Source: Pseudomonas batumici (GTDB taxonomy: Bacteria > Pseudomonadota > Gammaproteobacteria > Pseudomonadales > Pseudomonadaceae). Taken from it: 64,000 nucleotides of DNA. The position numbers and the translations under genes are program-made. The notes beneath the pieces were generated by a model, which worked only from the letters and a program-made list of their open reading frames with translations, ran no database searches and had not been told where the DNA came from. The stretch is taken from positions 62,001-126,000 of the forward strand of contig NZ_JXDG01000058.1 in NCBI RefSeq assembly GCF_000820515.1, written 5' to 3'. Below, piece by piece: positions 7,983 to 16,454 of this stretch (the first letter of the stretch is position 1; every line of letters begins with the position of its first letter).

Positions 7983-8900
7983 TTACTTGGCCTGCCTACG
8001 AAACGGTGAATAGCGGGCGTAGACGTCCTCATAGAGTTTGGCCGCTTCCGGATCGAGCAGGCGGGCTTCTGCCTCGATCCACGGCGGACGTTTTCCTGCC
8101 TGGGCAACGACCTCGTTGACCCGCTCGACGATCTTTCGTCCCCACGGTCCCTTGGTGCAAGCCACATATCCGAGCGTGTATTCAGGTTGACCGGCGATGG
8201 GAACGTAAACAAACTTGGCCGCCGCAGGCATTTTCAAGTGCCTGGCGAACCAATAGACCTCGTCCGGGTAGGTAATGATGTAGTCCACCCACTCGCTGGC
8301 TAACTGGCTGAAAGGAGCTTCGTCGTCGGCACTCGTCTGGAGGACGTTCTTCTGTCCGGCTGCCGCCGTGAAAGCAGCCAGAACGACAGGCGGGTAACCC
8401 CGCATCTCTTGGCGGACGGTAGTCAACGACAGGTCATGCATCAGTCGGGTGATGTCCACGGCCCCTTCGGCATTGCGGTAGGCCGCCAGGCGGGCCACCC
8501 GATCGGATCGCACGACGATGTAGTACGGGAGCACGAACTCAACCGGGTTGCTGAACTCCATATACGCCTCGCGCTCGACCGTCTTGAGCAGGCTAGGCTG
8601 GCAAACTTGCAGGCCCTGCTTCATCAGGCCGGAGACGCGTGCCAGGCTGGAGCGTTCGATGACGCTGTGGTACTCGGGCGTGCGTTCAATGAAATATTGC
8701 AGAAACACGTCTGCGTACCCTTGGCCCTTATAGGGGCCATCGGTAATGCTGACCGGTGGATTGCCCGGCATCTGCCAGCTGATAGCGGTATCGTCGGCAC
8801 GAGCGCCGGCCCCCATCATCAGATGGCATAAAATCATCCCGGCTCCGATGAACATGCGGACAGATGAACTTCGCATCTTCCCGAGGGTGGCCTTCAACAT
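7983..8900 (-). CDS. Periplasmic substrate-binding-like protein (TIGR02285 type)
   Basis: A 305-residue exported protein with a signal peptide ending near GAGARA (about residue 35). It is a two-lobed SBP_bac_3-like protein: ISWQMPGNPPVSITDGPYKG at the mature N-terminus, then YADVFLQYF, PYYIVVRSDR and YIITYPDEVYWFA. An AAAGGAG site precedes the ATG. No ABC permease or ATPase is adjacent. The next gene, 2 nt away, is a membrane diguanylate cyclase, so a signalling rather than a transport role is likely. The ligand is unknown. Confidence 0.8.
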   Translation of the reverse strand: MLKATLGKMRSSSVRMFIGAGMILCHLMMGAGARADDTAISWQMPGNPPVSITDGPYKGQGYADVFLQYFIERTPEYHSVIERSSLARVSGLMKQGLQVCQPSLLKTVEREAYMEFSNPVEFVLPYYIVVRSDRVARLAAYRNAEGAVDITRLMHDLSLTTVRQEMRGYPPVVLAAFTAAAGQKNVLQTSADDEAPFSQLASEWVDYIITYPDEVYWFARHLKMPAAAKFVYVPIAGQPEYTLGYVACTKGPWGRKIVERVNEVVAQAGKRPPWIEAEARLLDPEAAKLYEDVYARYSPFRRQAK

Positions 8901-8988
8901 TTCGGCGCTCCTTTGAAATCACTCGCGACGACGCTCCTTGTCCCTAGCCGGCCGCATCCTCCATCTGCGACCTCTGGAGAGGCGTTCA

Positions 8989-10446
8989 TCAAGGCACCAG
9001 CAAACTCGGGCAGTGCCCCGCCTGCGCCGGCGCGTCGGTAATCGCACCGCCGCGAGCGACGCACTGATCGGGCGGCAGTGGCGCTTTTTGTTCGACAAAG
9101 CGGACGAGCAGGTCGAAGGCGTGCTGAGCGTGCGGCTCGATCAGCTCAAGCTGAGGGAAGATGTTCGCGTAGCTCTCGACGTGATTGCCGTTCTGGATCT
9201 CATAGAGGCGATAGGCTGGGGCGTGCTCGCCGCCTTGCGCAGCAACCTGCCGCGCATAGGCTCGCGCATGGTGGTCGATGGGCAGCAACGCATCCATCGT
9301 GCCAGCGACCGTGATCAGCGGACGCTTGATCTTGCCGCTGGTGGCGATGGCAGCCACATTCTCACCTGTCGTCGAGGCCGACAGTCGTGCCAAGTAGTTG
9401 TACCTGCCTGGCCCGGCGCCATAGGTGTTGTAGGTAGGATCCAAGCGCTTTTGCCATTGGCACTGCGTAGGCTCCCAGAATGAGCCAGCGTGGCTACCCC
9501 ATAGCGAGGCCGGGCCGCTGGCTGTGTCGGCGACGAGATCGGGCGGATAGCCGGCCGCCATGATGTTCAACGCGGCGGTGCTCGTCGGCGAGCGGCCGGA
9601 GGCGAGATAGTCGGGGTAGTTGAGGATCGCCGGGGGCAGGTCAGTCAGCAGACTCGGCCCGCGGGGATCGATAAAAGTACCCTCCCAATCAACACCGCCG
9701 TCGAAGTATTCCGGTGCTGTTTCGATCGCGCGGCGCACCTGGTAGCCGCCGTTCGACGTGCCGACGGCATAGGTATAGCGTGGCTCGTGGCCGTACTGTG
9801 CCTGGACGCCGAGGCGTGCCAGGTCGGCGGCCATCACCATGAAGTCACGCCAGCGGGCGAACTCCTGGCCAGGATCGTCGTCGTAGTAGTGGACATAGCT
9901 TGGCTTGTCCGCAGGCCCGGTTCGGCACGCCAACGGATCAGCCGCCGTGCTCGCTTGCGCGCTGAGCACGCCCTTGTTCTGCGAAGCATAGGCATAGCCC
10001 TTCTGAAGCACGTAATCGCTCCAGACGAAGTCGCCGTTGAATTCGCTGCGCGCACCGGAGGCGCCTGCAACAACGAGGCTGCCGTTCCAGTCCTTGGGCA
10101 GCCGTAGCAGGAAGCGCGCCTGCCCCTGCGGATCCTTGGCGAAGCGAGCCTGAATCTGCAAGCCGGGGACCGCCTTCTTGATCGGCGGCCTGCTGGCAGC
10201 ATTCGCCACGAGTATTGCGCGGTCGGCCTGCGGCATAAACGCCAAAGGAGGCAGGCCGGGCAACGAGTTATCGGCCGGCGTGGTGCCGGGGTTGCGGGTC
10301 GTCAGATCGGGGCTTTCGACGCAGCTGGCGTCGGCGAGTTGTGAATCCAATTTCTTGAGCATGCGCTCGCAGGGACTTAGCGTACCGGCGGTGGCCGCGC
10401 CTGCGAGGATCAGCGGAGCAAGGGCAGCGGCCGTCGATTTCCACAA
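8989..10446 (-). CDS. Secreted alpha/beta hydrolase, tannase/oligomer-hydrolase type esterase
   Basis: A 485-residue protein with a signal peptide (LAPLILAGAATAG). The nucleophile elbow is GTSNGG (Ser catalytic), followed by the RAIETAPEYFDGGVDWEG segment typical of large secreted esterases related to tannase/feruloyl esterase and 3-hydroxybutyrate-oligomer hydrolases. The acid is probably Asp in GTMDALLP and the base His in NGNHVESY. Several Cys at both ends may form disulfides. The start is a TTG at 10446 supported by GAGGA 7-8 nt upstream. It is monocistronic, with a 229-bp upstream region rich in inverted repeats. Substrate not assigned. Confidence 0.75.
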   Translation of the reverse strand: MWKSTAAALAPLILAGAATAGTLSPCERMLKKLDSQLADASCVESPDLTTRNPGTTPADNSLPGLPPLAFMPQADRAILVANAASRPPIKKAVPGLQIQARFAKDPQGQARFLLRLPKDWNGSLVVAGASGARSEFNGDFVWSDYVLQKGYAYASQNKGVLSAQASTAADPLACRTGPADKPSYVHYYDDDPGQEFARWRDFMVMAADLARLGVQAQYGHEPRYTYAVGTSNGGYQVRRAIETAPEYFDGGVDWEGTFIDPRGPSLLTDLPPAILNYPDYLASGRSPTSTAALNIMAAGYPPDLVADTASGPASLWGSHAGSFWEPTQCQWQKRLDPTYNTYGAGPGRYNYLARLSASTTGENVAAIATSGKIKRPLITVAGTMDALLPIDHHARAYARQVAAQGGEHAPAYRLYEIQNGNHVESYANIFPQLELIEPHAQHAFDLLVRFVEQKAPLPPDQCVARGGAITDAPAQAGHCPSLLVP

Positions 10447-10523
10447 GATTCGTTTCCTCGGTTTGATGTTTCAGTAGCCAGCTCAGTTGGAATCACCCGA
10501 TACCCAACAGGTATGCAACGCCG

Positions 10524-10559
10524 ATACCATGAAACCGCAACAGGCCCTCTTCATGGTAT
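10524..10559. promoter_or_regulatory. Inverted repeat upstream of the secreted esterase
   Basis: Perfect 10-bp arms ATACCATGAA / TTCATGGTAT are separated by 16 nt, in the 10447-10675 gap. The same gap also carries GTATCA/TGATAC (10593-10616) and GGTTAT/ATAACC (10638-10656), the latter just past the guaA stop. The three dyads suggest operator sites or an RNA structure. No regulator gene is adjacent and no gene was seen in the gap. Confidence 0.4.
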
Positions 10560-10675
10560 TGGCGAGTCAAGCAGCCGCTACTCCAACCGATAGTATCAAA
10601 ATGCCATTGGTGATACAGAATAAACGATCGGCAGAGCGGTTATTCTGTTTATAACCAAATACTTACGCTACAAAC

Positions 10676-12253
10676 TCACTCCCACTCAATCGTTGCCGGC
10701 GGCTTGCTCGACACGTCGTAGGTGACGCGGGAGATGCCGTCGATCTCGTTGATGATCCGGCCGCTGACGGTTTCCAGCAGCTCGTAAGGCAGGTGTGCCC
10801 AACGGGCGGTCATGAAGTCGATGGTTTCCACCGCACGCAGGGCCACGACCCAGGCGTAACGACGACCATCACCTACCACGCCCACCGATTTCACCGGCTG
10901 GAACACCACGAACGCCTGGCTGACCTTGTGGTACCAGTCGGCCTTGCGCAGTTCTTCGATGAAGATGTGGTCGGCGCGACGCAGCAGGTCGGCGTATTCC
11001 TTCTTCACTTCACCGAGGATCCGCACGCCCAGGCCCGGGCCCGGGAACGGGTGACGGTAGACCATGTCGTACGGCAGGCCGAGTTCCAGGCCGAGGCGAC
11101 GGACCTCGTCCTTGAACAGCTCGCGCAGCGGTTCGACCAGCTTGAGGTTCATCTCTTCCGGCAGGCCACCGACGTTGTGGTGGGACTTGATCACGTGGGC
11201 CTTGCCGCTTTTCGCGCCGGCCGACTCGATCACGTCCGGGTAGATGGTGCCCTGGGCCAGGTACTTGATGTTGTCCAGCTTGCAGGACTCGGCATCGAAC
11301 ACGTCGATGAAGGTGCGGCCGATGATCTTGCGTTTCTTCTCCGGGTCCGACTCGCCGGCCAGGTTGTTCAGGAACTGCTCTTCGGCATTGGCGCGGATCA
11401 CCTTGACGCCCATGTTCTCGGCGAACATGGCCATCACTTGCTCGCCTTCGTGCAGGCGCAGCAGGCCGTTGTCGACGAAGACACAGGTCAACTGGTCGCC
11501 GATGGCCTTGTGCAGCAGCGCCGCGACCACCGAGGAGTCGACGCCGCCGGACAGGCCCAGCAGGACGTTGTCGCTGCCGACCTGGGCACGGATCTGGGCA
11601 ATGGCGTCTTCGGCGATGTGCGAAGGCGTCCACAGGGCTTCACAGCCGCAGATGTCGAGGATGAAACGCGAGAGGATGCGACCGCCCTGCTTGGTGTGGG
11701 TCACTTCCGGGTGGAACTGCACACCGTAGTAGCCGCGCGCATCGTCGACCATGCCGGCGATCGGGCAGCTCGGGGTGCTGGCCAGGATATGGAAGTTGTC
11801 CGGGATCCGGGTGACCTTGTCGCCGTGGCTCATCCAGACGTCGAGACCCAGGACGCCGTCGGCATCCACATGGTCTTCGATGCCGTCGAGCAGGCGGCTC
11901 TTGCCGACCACATCGACACGGGCGTAACCGAACTCACGCAGCTCGGAACCCTCGACCTTGCCGCCCAGTTGCTCGGCCATGGTCTGCATGCCGTAGCAGA
12001 TGCCGAACACCGGCACACCCAGGTCCCAGACGGCTTGCGGGGCACGCGGGCTGTTGGCTTCGTGAACCGATTCCGGGCCGCCGGCGAGGATGATCCCGCG
12101 CGGTGCGAATTCGCGAATCGCTTCGTCGTCCATGTCGAACGGATGCAGTTCGCAGTACACGCCGATTTCACGCACGCGGCGGGCGATCAGCTGGGTGTAC
12201 TGGGAACCGAAGTCGAGGATCAGGATGCGGTGGGCGTGAATGTCGAGGGCCAT
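10676..12253 (-). CDS. guaA: GMP synthase (glutamine-hydrolysing)
   Basis: Converts XMP, ATP and glutamine to GMP, the last step of guanine nucleotide synthesis, in the cytoplasm. The 525 residues match the family length. The class I glutamine amidotransferase domain has nucleophile Cys86 in GICYGMQT and the His/Glu pair in GVQFHPEVTHT. The ATP pyrophosphatase P-loop is LGLSGGVDSSV, and the C-terminal dimerisation domain ends PATIEWE. It lies 105 bp downstream of guaB on the same strand, with two hairpins in the gap, so it is the second gene of the guaBA operon. Confidence 0.98.
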   Translation of the reverse strand: MALDIHAHRILILDFGSQYTQLIARRVREIGVYCELHPFDMDDEAIREFAPRGIILAGGPESVHEANSPRAPQAVWDLGVPVFGICYGMQTMAEQLGGKVEGSELREFGYARVDVVGKSRLLDGIEDHVDADGVLGLDVWMSHGDKVTRIPDNFHILASTPSCPIAGMVDDARGYYGVQFHPEVTHTKQGGRILSRFILDICGCEALWTPSHIAEDAIAQIRAQVGSDNVLLGLSGGVDSSVVAALLHKAIGDQLTCVFVDNGLLRLHEGEQVMAMFAENMGVKVIRANAEEQFLNNLAGESDPEKKRKIIGRTFIDVFDAESCKLDNIKYLAQGTIYPDVIESAGAKSGKAHVIKSHHNVGGLPEEMNLKLVEPLRELFKDEVRRLGLELGLPYDMVYRHPFPGPGLGVRILGEVKKEYADLLRRADHIFIEELRKADWYHKVSQAFVVFQPVKSVGVVGDGRRYAWVVALRAVETIDFMTARWAHLPYELLETVSGRIINEIDGISRVTYDVSSKPPATIEWE

Positions 12254-12286
12254 GAGTCATTCTCGTCAGTGAAATCAGAAACAACA

Positions 12287-12353
12287 CGGGGCTGTCTTCA
12301 ACAGCCCCGGTTCAAATTCGTCAATCGCCTCCCGACCTCGGCCAGGAGGCGAT
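12287..12353 (-). other. Two hairpins in the guaB-guaA gap
   Basis: CGGGGCTGT / ACAGCCCCG (12287-12309) and ATCGCCTCC / GGAGGCGAT (12324-12353) are both perfect 9-bp stems. Neither is followed by a strong T-run on the minus strand, so processing, partial attenuation or mRNA protection between guaB and guaA is more likely than full termination. Confidence 0.55.
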
Positions 12354-12358
12354 CACTA

Positions 12359-13828
12359 TCAACCTACGCGATAGTTTGGAGCTTCCTTGGTGATCTGCAC
12401 GTCGTGAACGTGAGATTCGGCCATGCCGGCACCGGTGATACGCACGAATTCAGGCTTGGTGCGCATTTCTTCGATGTTGGCGCTGCCGGTGTAGCCCATC
12501 GAGGAACGCAGGCCGCCCATCAGTTGATGAACGATGGCGGTCAGGGTGCCCTTGTACGGTACGCGACCTTCGATACCTTCCGGCACCAGCTTCTCGGCAC
12601 CCGCGGAGGAGTCCTGGAAGTAGCGGTCGGAGGAACCTTGGGACTGCGACATCGCCCCCAGCGAACCCATGCCGCGGTAAGCCTTGTAGGAACGGCCCTG
12701 GAACAGTTCGATTTCGCCTGGAGCCTCTTCGGTACCGGCGAACATCGAGCCCATCATCACGCAGGAAGCACCGGCCACGATGGCCTTGGACAGGTCACCG
12801 GAGAAACGGATGCCGCCGTCGGCGATCAACGGCACGCCGGTGCCTTCAAGGGCGGCGGCGACGTTGGCGATGGCGCTGATCTGTGGCACGCCGACACCGG
12901 CAACGATACGGGTGGTGCAGATCGAGCCCGGGCCGATACCGACCTTGACCGCGTCCGCGCCCGCTTCGGCCAGGGCCTTGGCAGCAGCGCCGGTGGCGAT
13001 GTTGCCGCCGATCACCTGCACTTCAGGGAAGTTCTGCTTGACCCAGCGAACGCGGTCGATCACGCCTTTGGAGTGACCGTGGGCGGTGTCCACCACCACC
13101 ACGTCGACACCGGCGTTGACCAGTGCCGCGACGCGATCACCGGTATCTTTACCAGTGCCGACCGCGGCGCCGACACGCAGGCGACCCTGGTCGTCTTTGC
13201 TGGCCAGCGGGTAGGCCTTGGATTTTTCGATGTCCTTGACGGTCATCATGCCCTTGAGGGCGAACTTGTCGTCGACGATCAGCACTTTTTCCAGGCGGTG
13301 CTTGTGCAGCAACTCGCGGACTTCGTGCTTGTTGGCGCCTTCGCGGACCGTGACCAGGCGCTCTTTGGGCGTCATCACTTCGCGAACCGGGACATCCAGG
13401 CGGGTTTCGAAACGCACGTCACGGGAAGTGACGATGCCGACCAGGTCGCCGTCGTGCAGCACCGGCACACCGGAGATGTTGTGCATGCGGGTCAGATCGA
13501 GCAGGTCACGCACCGTGGCATCGGCCTCGATGGTGATCGGGTCCTTGACCACGCCGGCTTCGAACTTCTTGACCTTGCGCACTTCGGCAGCTTGCTGCTC
13601 GATGGTCATGTTCTTGTGGATAATGCCGATACCGCCTTCCTGGGCCATGGCAATGGCCAGACGGGCTTCGGTCACGGTATCCATGGCGGCGGAAACCAGC
13701 GGAATATTCAGCTCGATGCCACGGGTAAGGCGGGTCTTGAGACTGACTTCGTTAGGGAGAACCTCGGAATAACCGGGCACTAGGAGAATGTCGTCGAAGG
13801 TCAGGGCTTCTTGGCTGATACGCAGCAT
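12359..13828 (-). CDS. guaB: Inosine-5'-monophosphate dehydrogenase
   Basis: NAD-dependent oxidation of IMP to XMP, the committed step to GMP. The 489 residues match the family. A TIM barrel is interrupted by two CBS domains (about 95-205, with GVPVLHDGDLVGIVTSRDVRF). The catalytic Cys is in GPGSICTTRIVAGVGVPQ and the flap contains YRGMGSLGAMSQ. It is the first gene of guaBA, preceded by a near-consensus sigma-70 promoter. Confidence 0.98.
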   Translation of the reverse strand: MLRISQEALTFDDILLVPGYSEVLPNEVSLKTRLTRGIELNIPLVSAAMDTVTEARLAIAMAQEGGIGIIHKNMTIEQQAAEVRKVKKFEAGVVKDPITIEADATVRDLLDLTRMHNISGVPVLHDGDLVGIVTSRDVRFETRLDVPVREVMTPKERLVTVREGANKHEVRELLHKHRLEKVLIVDDKFALKGMMTVKDIEKSKAYPLASKDDQGRLRVGAAVGTGKDTGDRVAALVNAGVDVVVVDTAHGHSKGVIDRVRWVKQNFPEVQVIGGNIATGAAAKALAEAGADAVKVGIGPGSICTTRIVAGVGVPQISAIANVAAALEGTGVPLIADGGIRFSGDLSKAIVAGASCVMMGSMFAGTEEAPGEIELFQGRSYKAYRGMGSLGAMSQSQGSSDRYFQDSSAGAEKLVPEGIEGRVPYKGTLTAIVHQLMGGLRSSMGYTGSANIEEMRTKPEFVRITGAGMAESHVHDVQITKEAPNYRVG

Positions 13829-13864
13829 CGCGGGGGCTCCCGAGCGGGAAAATGGAAGCGCGCC

Positions 13865-13893
13865 ATTATACTCAGATAGAGCCCTGGGCTCAA
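13865..13893 (-). promoter_or_regulatory. Sigma-70 promoter of guaBA
   Basis: On the minus strand there is TTGAGC (13888-13893), a 17-nt spacer and a consensus TATAAT (13865-13870), followed by GC-rich GGCGCGC before the start site. That GC-rich discriminator is typical of promoters under stringent control. The -10 lies 37 nt before the guaB ATG. Confidence 0.8.
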
Positions 13894-13910
13894 TGTAAAC
13901 CTTGGCTTAT

Positions 13911-14459
13911 TTAAAGCTCCACCTTCACCCAGGCGACCGGCTGATCCAGCCAGTCGGCGAACTCGTCGAGAAAGCTCTGCTTGAAGCCGGCCTCGAGCCA
14001 GTTGTTGAAGATAAAACCCAGGTTGGAGAAGGCGCATTCCTGCAGGAACAGGAAGCCGTTGATATCGTCCTCATGACCACATAGCGGGCAGATGAAGTTC
14101 TCGGTGCGCCCGGGCATCCAATCTTCAAGACTGTCGAACAGCGCCTCGCCGACTTCCTGGCGACACTCGGCGCAACCCGCTTCCCCGAGAAAGCCCTTGG
14201 CCGGGGTATAGATGCAGCGCTTGGTGACGATCTCCAGACCGTTGATCGGCTCATGGAACGGCAGCGCTTCCGGACGCAGGACCACGCTGGCGGCGCCCGG
14301 GGCAATGGCATGGGCCATGCGGTTGCCGGTGCGACCGCAGGTGCTCAGCGGTTCCTCGATGATGTTCTTGCGCACCAGCCAGCGCACGATGGCCCGGGCC
14401 CGGGGTTCGTGGACCGGCAGGGTGGAAATCTTCGGGACGATGATGCTTTGGGAATTCAT
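13911..14459 (-). CDS. Conserved zinc-ribbon protein of unknown function
   Basis: A 182-residue cytoplasmic protein starting MNSQSIIVPKISTLPV at the ATG at 14459; an upstream TTG six codons earlier is possible. Two Cys pairs (CAEC near residue 120 and CPLC near residue 145) make a probable zinc site. The C-terminal part is rich in aromatic and acidic residues (GFIFNNWLEAGFKQSF). No known catalytic motif was seen. Similar proteins in Pseudomonas are sometimes mislabelled as sugar ABC transporter ATPase, but there is no Walker motif here. It lies upstream of guaB on the same strand; the guaB promoter between them makes it a separate unit. Confidence 0.75.
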   Translation of the reverse strand: MNSQSIIVPKISTLPVHEPRARAIVRWLVRKNIIEEPLSTCGRTGNRMAHAIAPGAASVVLRPEALPFHEPINGLEIVTKRCIYTPAKGFLGEAGCAECRQEVGEALFDSLEDWMPGRTENFICPLCGHEDDINGFLFLQECAFSNLGFIFNNWLEAGFKQSFLDEFADWLDQPVAWVKVEL

Positions 14460-14529
14460 GGGTACGGCCTGGAGCAAATAGTGGTAGCGCTCTTTGTGGG
14501 CCGGCAGCTTAATCCCTGACGCCCTCAGG

Positions 14530-15297
14530 TCAAGTGCTCAAGTACCGCGTGATCAAGGCTATGCCGCTGGCCAGCACCAGCCAGGTCACCAGGCGGACGA
14601 ACGCTTCACGCGACAACTTCGCCGTCAGCCGCCGCCCCACCCACAAACCCGACGCCATCGCCGGCAGTAAACACACCGCCAGCATCAATAAGGGTAGCTC
14701 GGCATAGACCCCGGCGATCACGAACAGCGAAAGACGCACCACCGTGCTGCAACTGATCAGCGCACTTTGCGTCGCCCGGGCCGCATCCTTGGGCAACCGG
14801 CTGTTGAGGTAGATCGCATATAAAAAGCCGCCGCTGCCAAACAGCGCGCCAAACATCCCGCCTACCGTGCCCATGGGCACCGACCACCCCGCCGCCAGCT
14901 GCGCCGGTCGCACCTTCACCAACAGGCTGTAGACCGCATAGGCACTGATGAACAAGCCCATCAGCAGCAACAGGATGTTGGCCTTGAGGTTCAACAGGAA
15001 GATCACCCCCAGGGTGCAGCCCACCGCCATGCAGGGCAGCAACCGCAGCAACTCGGGCCTGACGACGTCCTTGCGCGAAGGCAGCAGATTGCCAAAGGCC
15101 GCGACAAAATCCAGCAGCACCAGCAAGGGCACGATCTTCGACAGCGGCATGAACAGGATCAGGATCGGCCCCGCCACCAGCGCCGTGCCGAAACCCGCCA
15201 CGCCGAACACGATATAGGCCAGGGCGACACCCAGCTCCACCACCAGCCAATCGGTGGCGCTGAAAGGCCACTGGTTCAATAGGGCAACAAGATTCAT
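14530..15297 (-). CDS. TauE/SafE-family membrane exporter
   Basis: A 255-residue inner-membrane protein, mostly hydrophobic, with about eight predicted membrane segments and the family signature GVAGFGTALVAGP in the N-terminal half, repeated as GTVGGMFGALFGSGG in the C-terminal half. This family is linked to export or uptake of sulfite, sulfoacetate and other small organosulfur or organic acids. The ATG at 15297 (MNLVALLNQW) has GGAAG upstream and begins at the first membrane segment; longer starts are rejected. It is divergent from a LysR gene 100 bp away, the probable regulator. Confidence 0.85.
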   Translation of the reverse strand: MNLVALLNQWPFSATDWLVVELGVALAYIVFGVAGFGTALVAGPILILFMPLSKIVPLLVLLDFVAAFGNLLPSRKDVVRPELLRLLPCMAVGCTLGVIFLLNLKANILLLLMGLFISAYAVYSLLVKVRPAQLAAGWSVPMGTVGGMFGALFGSGGFLYAIYLNSRLPKDAARATQSALISCSTVVRLSLFVIAGVYAELPLLMLAVCLLPAMASGLWVGRRLTAKLSREAFVRLVTWLVLASGIALITRYLST

Positions 15298-15397
15298 GAC
15301 GCACACTTCCACAATGGGTTCGATTGACTTTAGCCAGCGCGGAGCCTTGCGACTAATATATTCAAAGCCCGCCACCCATCTCGAAAAGGCATGACTC

Positions 15398-16297
15398 GTG
15401 ATTTCCACCCGCCAACTGCGCTACTTCGTCGAGATCGCCGAATCCGGCAGCTTCAGCGTCGCCGCCGAACGCCTGTTTATCGCCCAATCGGCCTTGAGCC
15501 GGCAAATCAAGGCGCTGGAAAATCATTTGCAGACCCCCTTGTTCGAACGCACGGCTCGCCAGCCGAGACTGACCGCGGCCGGCGAAGCTTTTTATCCCCG
15601 GGCCAGGAATCTGCTGAGCGAGCTGAACAAGGCCAGCGCGCTCGCGACCCAGGTGGGCAACGGGCAACTGGGGACCTTGCGTCTGAGCCATTCCAGCACG
15701 GTGCCGATGAGCGGTCGATTGCTGCGGGCGATCAGTCATTATCTGGAGCAGAGTCCCGGGGCGTCGATGGATATCGTCAAGCTGTCCTCCGAAGCCCAGC
15801 TCGAAGAACTCGCCGAGGGGCGGCTGGATATCGGCCTGTTGCGCCTGCCGGTGCTGCGCCAACGCGAGGGCGTGCAGATCCTGCCGCTGTTCAGCGAGCG
15901 CCTGCTGCTGGCGGTGCCGCCGAATCACCCGCTGGCGGGCTCGACCGAGGGCATCGACCTGGCAGGGCTGAAGGACGAAGCCTTTATTTCCATTCCGCAT
16001 CCGCAGCGCGGCGGCTTGAGTTATCTCTCGGCCGAGCTGTGCATGCGCCAGGGCTTCTTTCCCCGGGCGGCGCGGGTGGTGTCGCGCAAGACTACCCAGT
16101 TGCAGTTGATCCAGGCCGGGTTCGGCATCGCGCTGCTGCCCGAATCGATGCGGGACATCGCCCCGACGAACATCCATTTCCTGCCGCTCAAGGACCCGGA
16201 TTGCCAGAGCACCCTGGCCCTGGCCTGCCGCCAGGAGCCGACACCGCTGGTGGCACAGTTCGTCGAGCGGTTTCGCGAAGACCTGCAGCGCCCCTGA
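15398..16297 (+). CDS. LysR-family transcriptional regulator
   Basis: A 299-residue regulator with an N-terminal HTH (MISTRQLRYFVEIAESGSFS, then RLFIAQSALSRQIKALE) and an effector domain of the CatR/BenM-like type (LRLSHSSTVPMSGRLLRAI). The start is GTG at 15398. An overlapping ATG at 15391 is in another frame. It is divergent from the TauE-type exporter gene and probably controls it. Confidence 0.88.
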   Translation: MISTRQLRYFVEIAESGSFSVAAERLFIAQSALSRQIKALENHLQTPLFERTARQPRLTAAGEAFYPRARNLLSELNKASALATQVGNGQLGTLRLSHSSTVPMSGRLLRAISHYLEQSPGASMDIVKLSSEAQLEELAEGRLDIGLLRLPVLRQREGVQILPLFSERLLLAVPPNHPLAGSTEGIDLAGLKDEAFISIPHPQRGGLSYLSAELCMRQGFFPRAARVVSRKTTQLQLIQAGFGIALLPESMRDIAPTNIHFLPLKDPDCQSTLALACRQEPTPLVAQFVERFREDLQRP

Positions 16298-16312
16298 AAG
16301 CACCGCGAAACC

Positions 16313-16396
16313 TGTGGGAGCTGGCTTGCCAGCGATGAGGCCAGTAAGCCTTGCTGCGTCCATTCGGACGCCATCGCCGGCAAGCCGGCTCCCACA
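16313..16396. repeat. REPIN: paired REP palindromes
   Basis: Two REP units in inverted orientation, TGTGGGAGC..GGCTTGCC.GCGATG (from 16313) and its complement CATCGCCGGCAAGCC..GCTCCCACA (to 16396), are separated by ~35 nt. This is the standard fluorescent-Pseudomonas REPIN layout, placed between a LysR gene and xseA. Confidence 0.85.
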
Positions 16397-16454
16397 CAGG
16401 GAAGTGTTCACAATCATGGAGATTGGCAAGCAAATGCCTTTATCATGCCGCCCC

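Noticed and set aside
10793..13783. Very long open frame on the plus strand across guaA and guaB
   Set aside because: It lies antisense to two certain genes and is rich in His, Val, Gly and Asp typical of reversed GC-rich codons; no domain is visible.
16314..16454. N-terminal extension of xseA
   Set aside because: It would translate a REPIN; the family starts at MIKDPFSRLGL.
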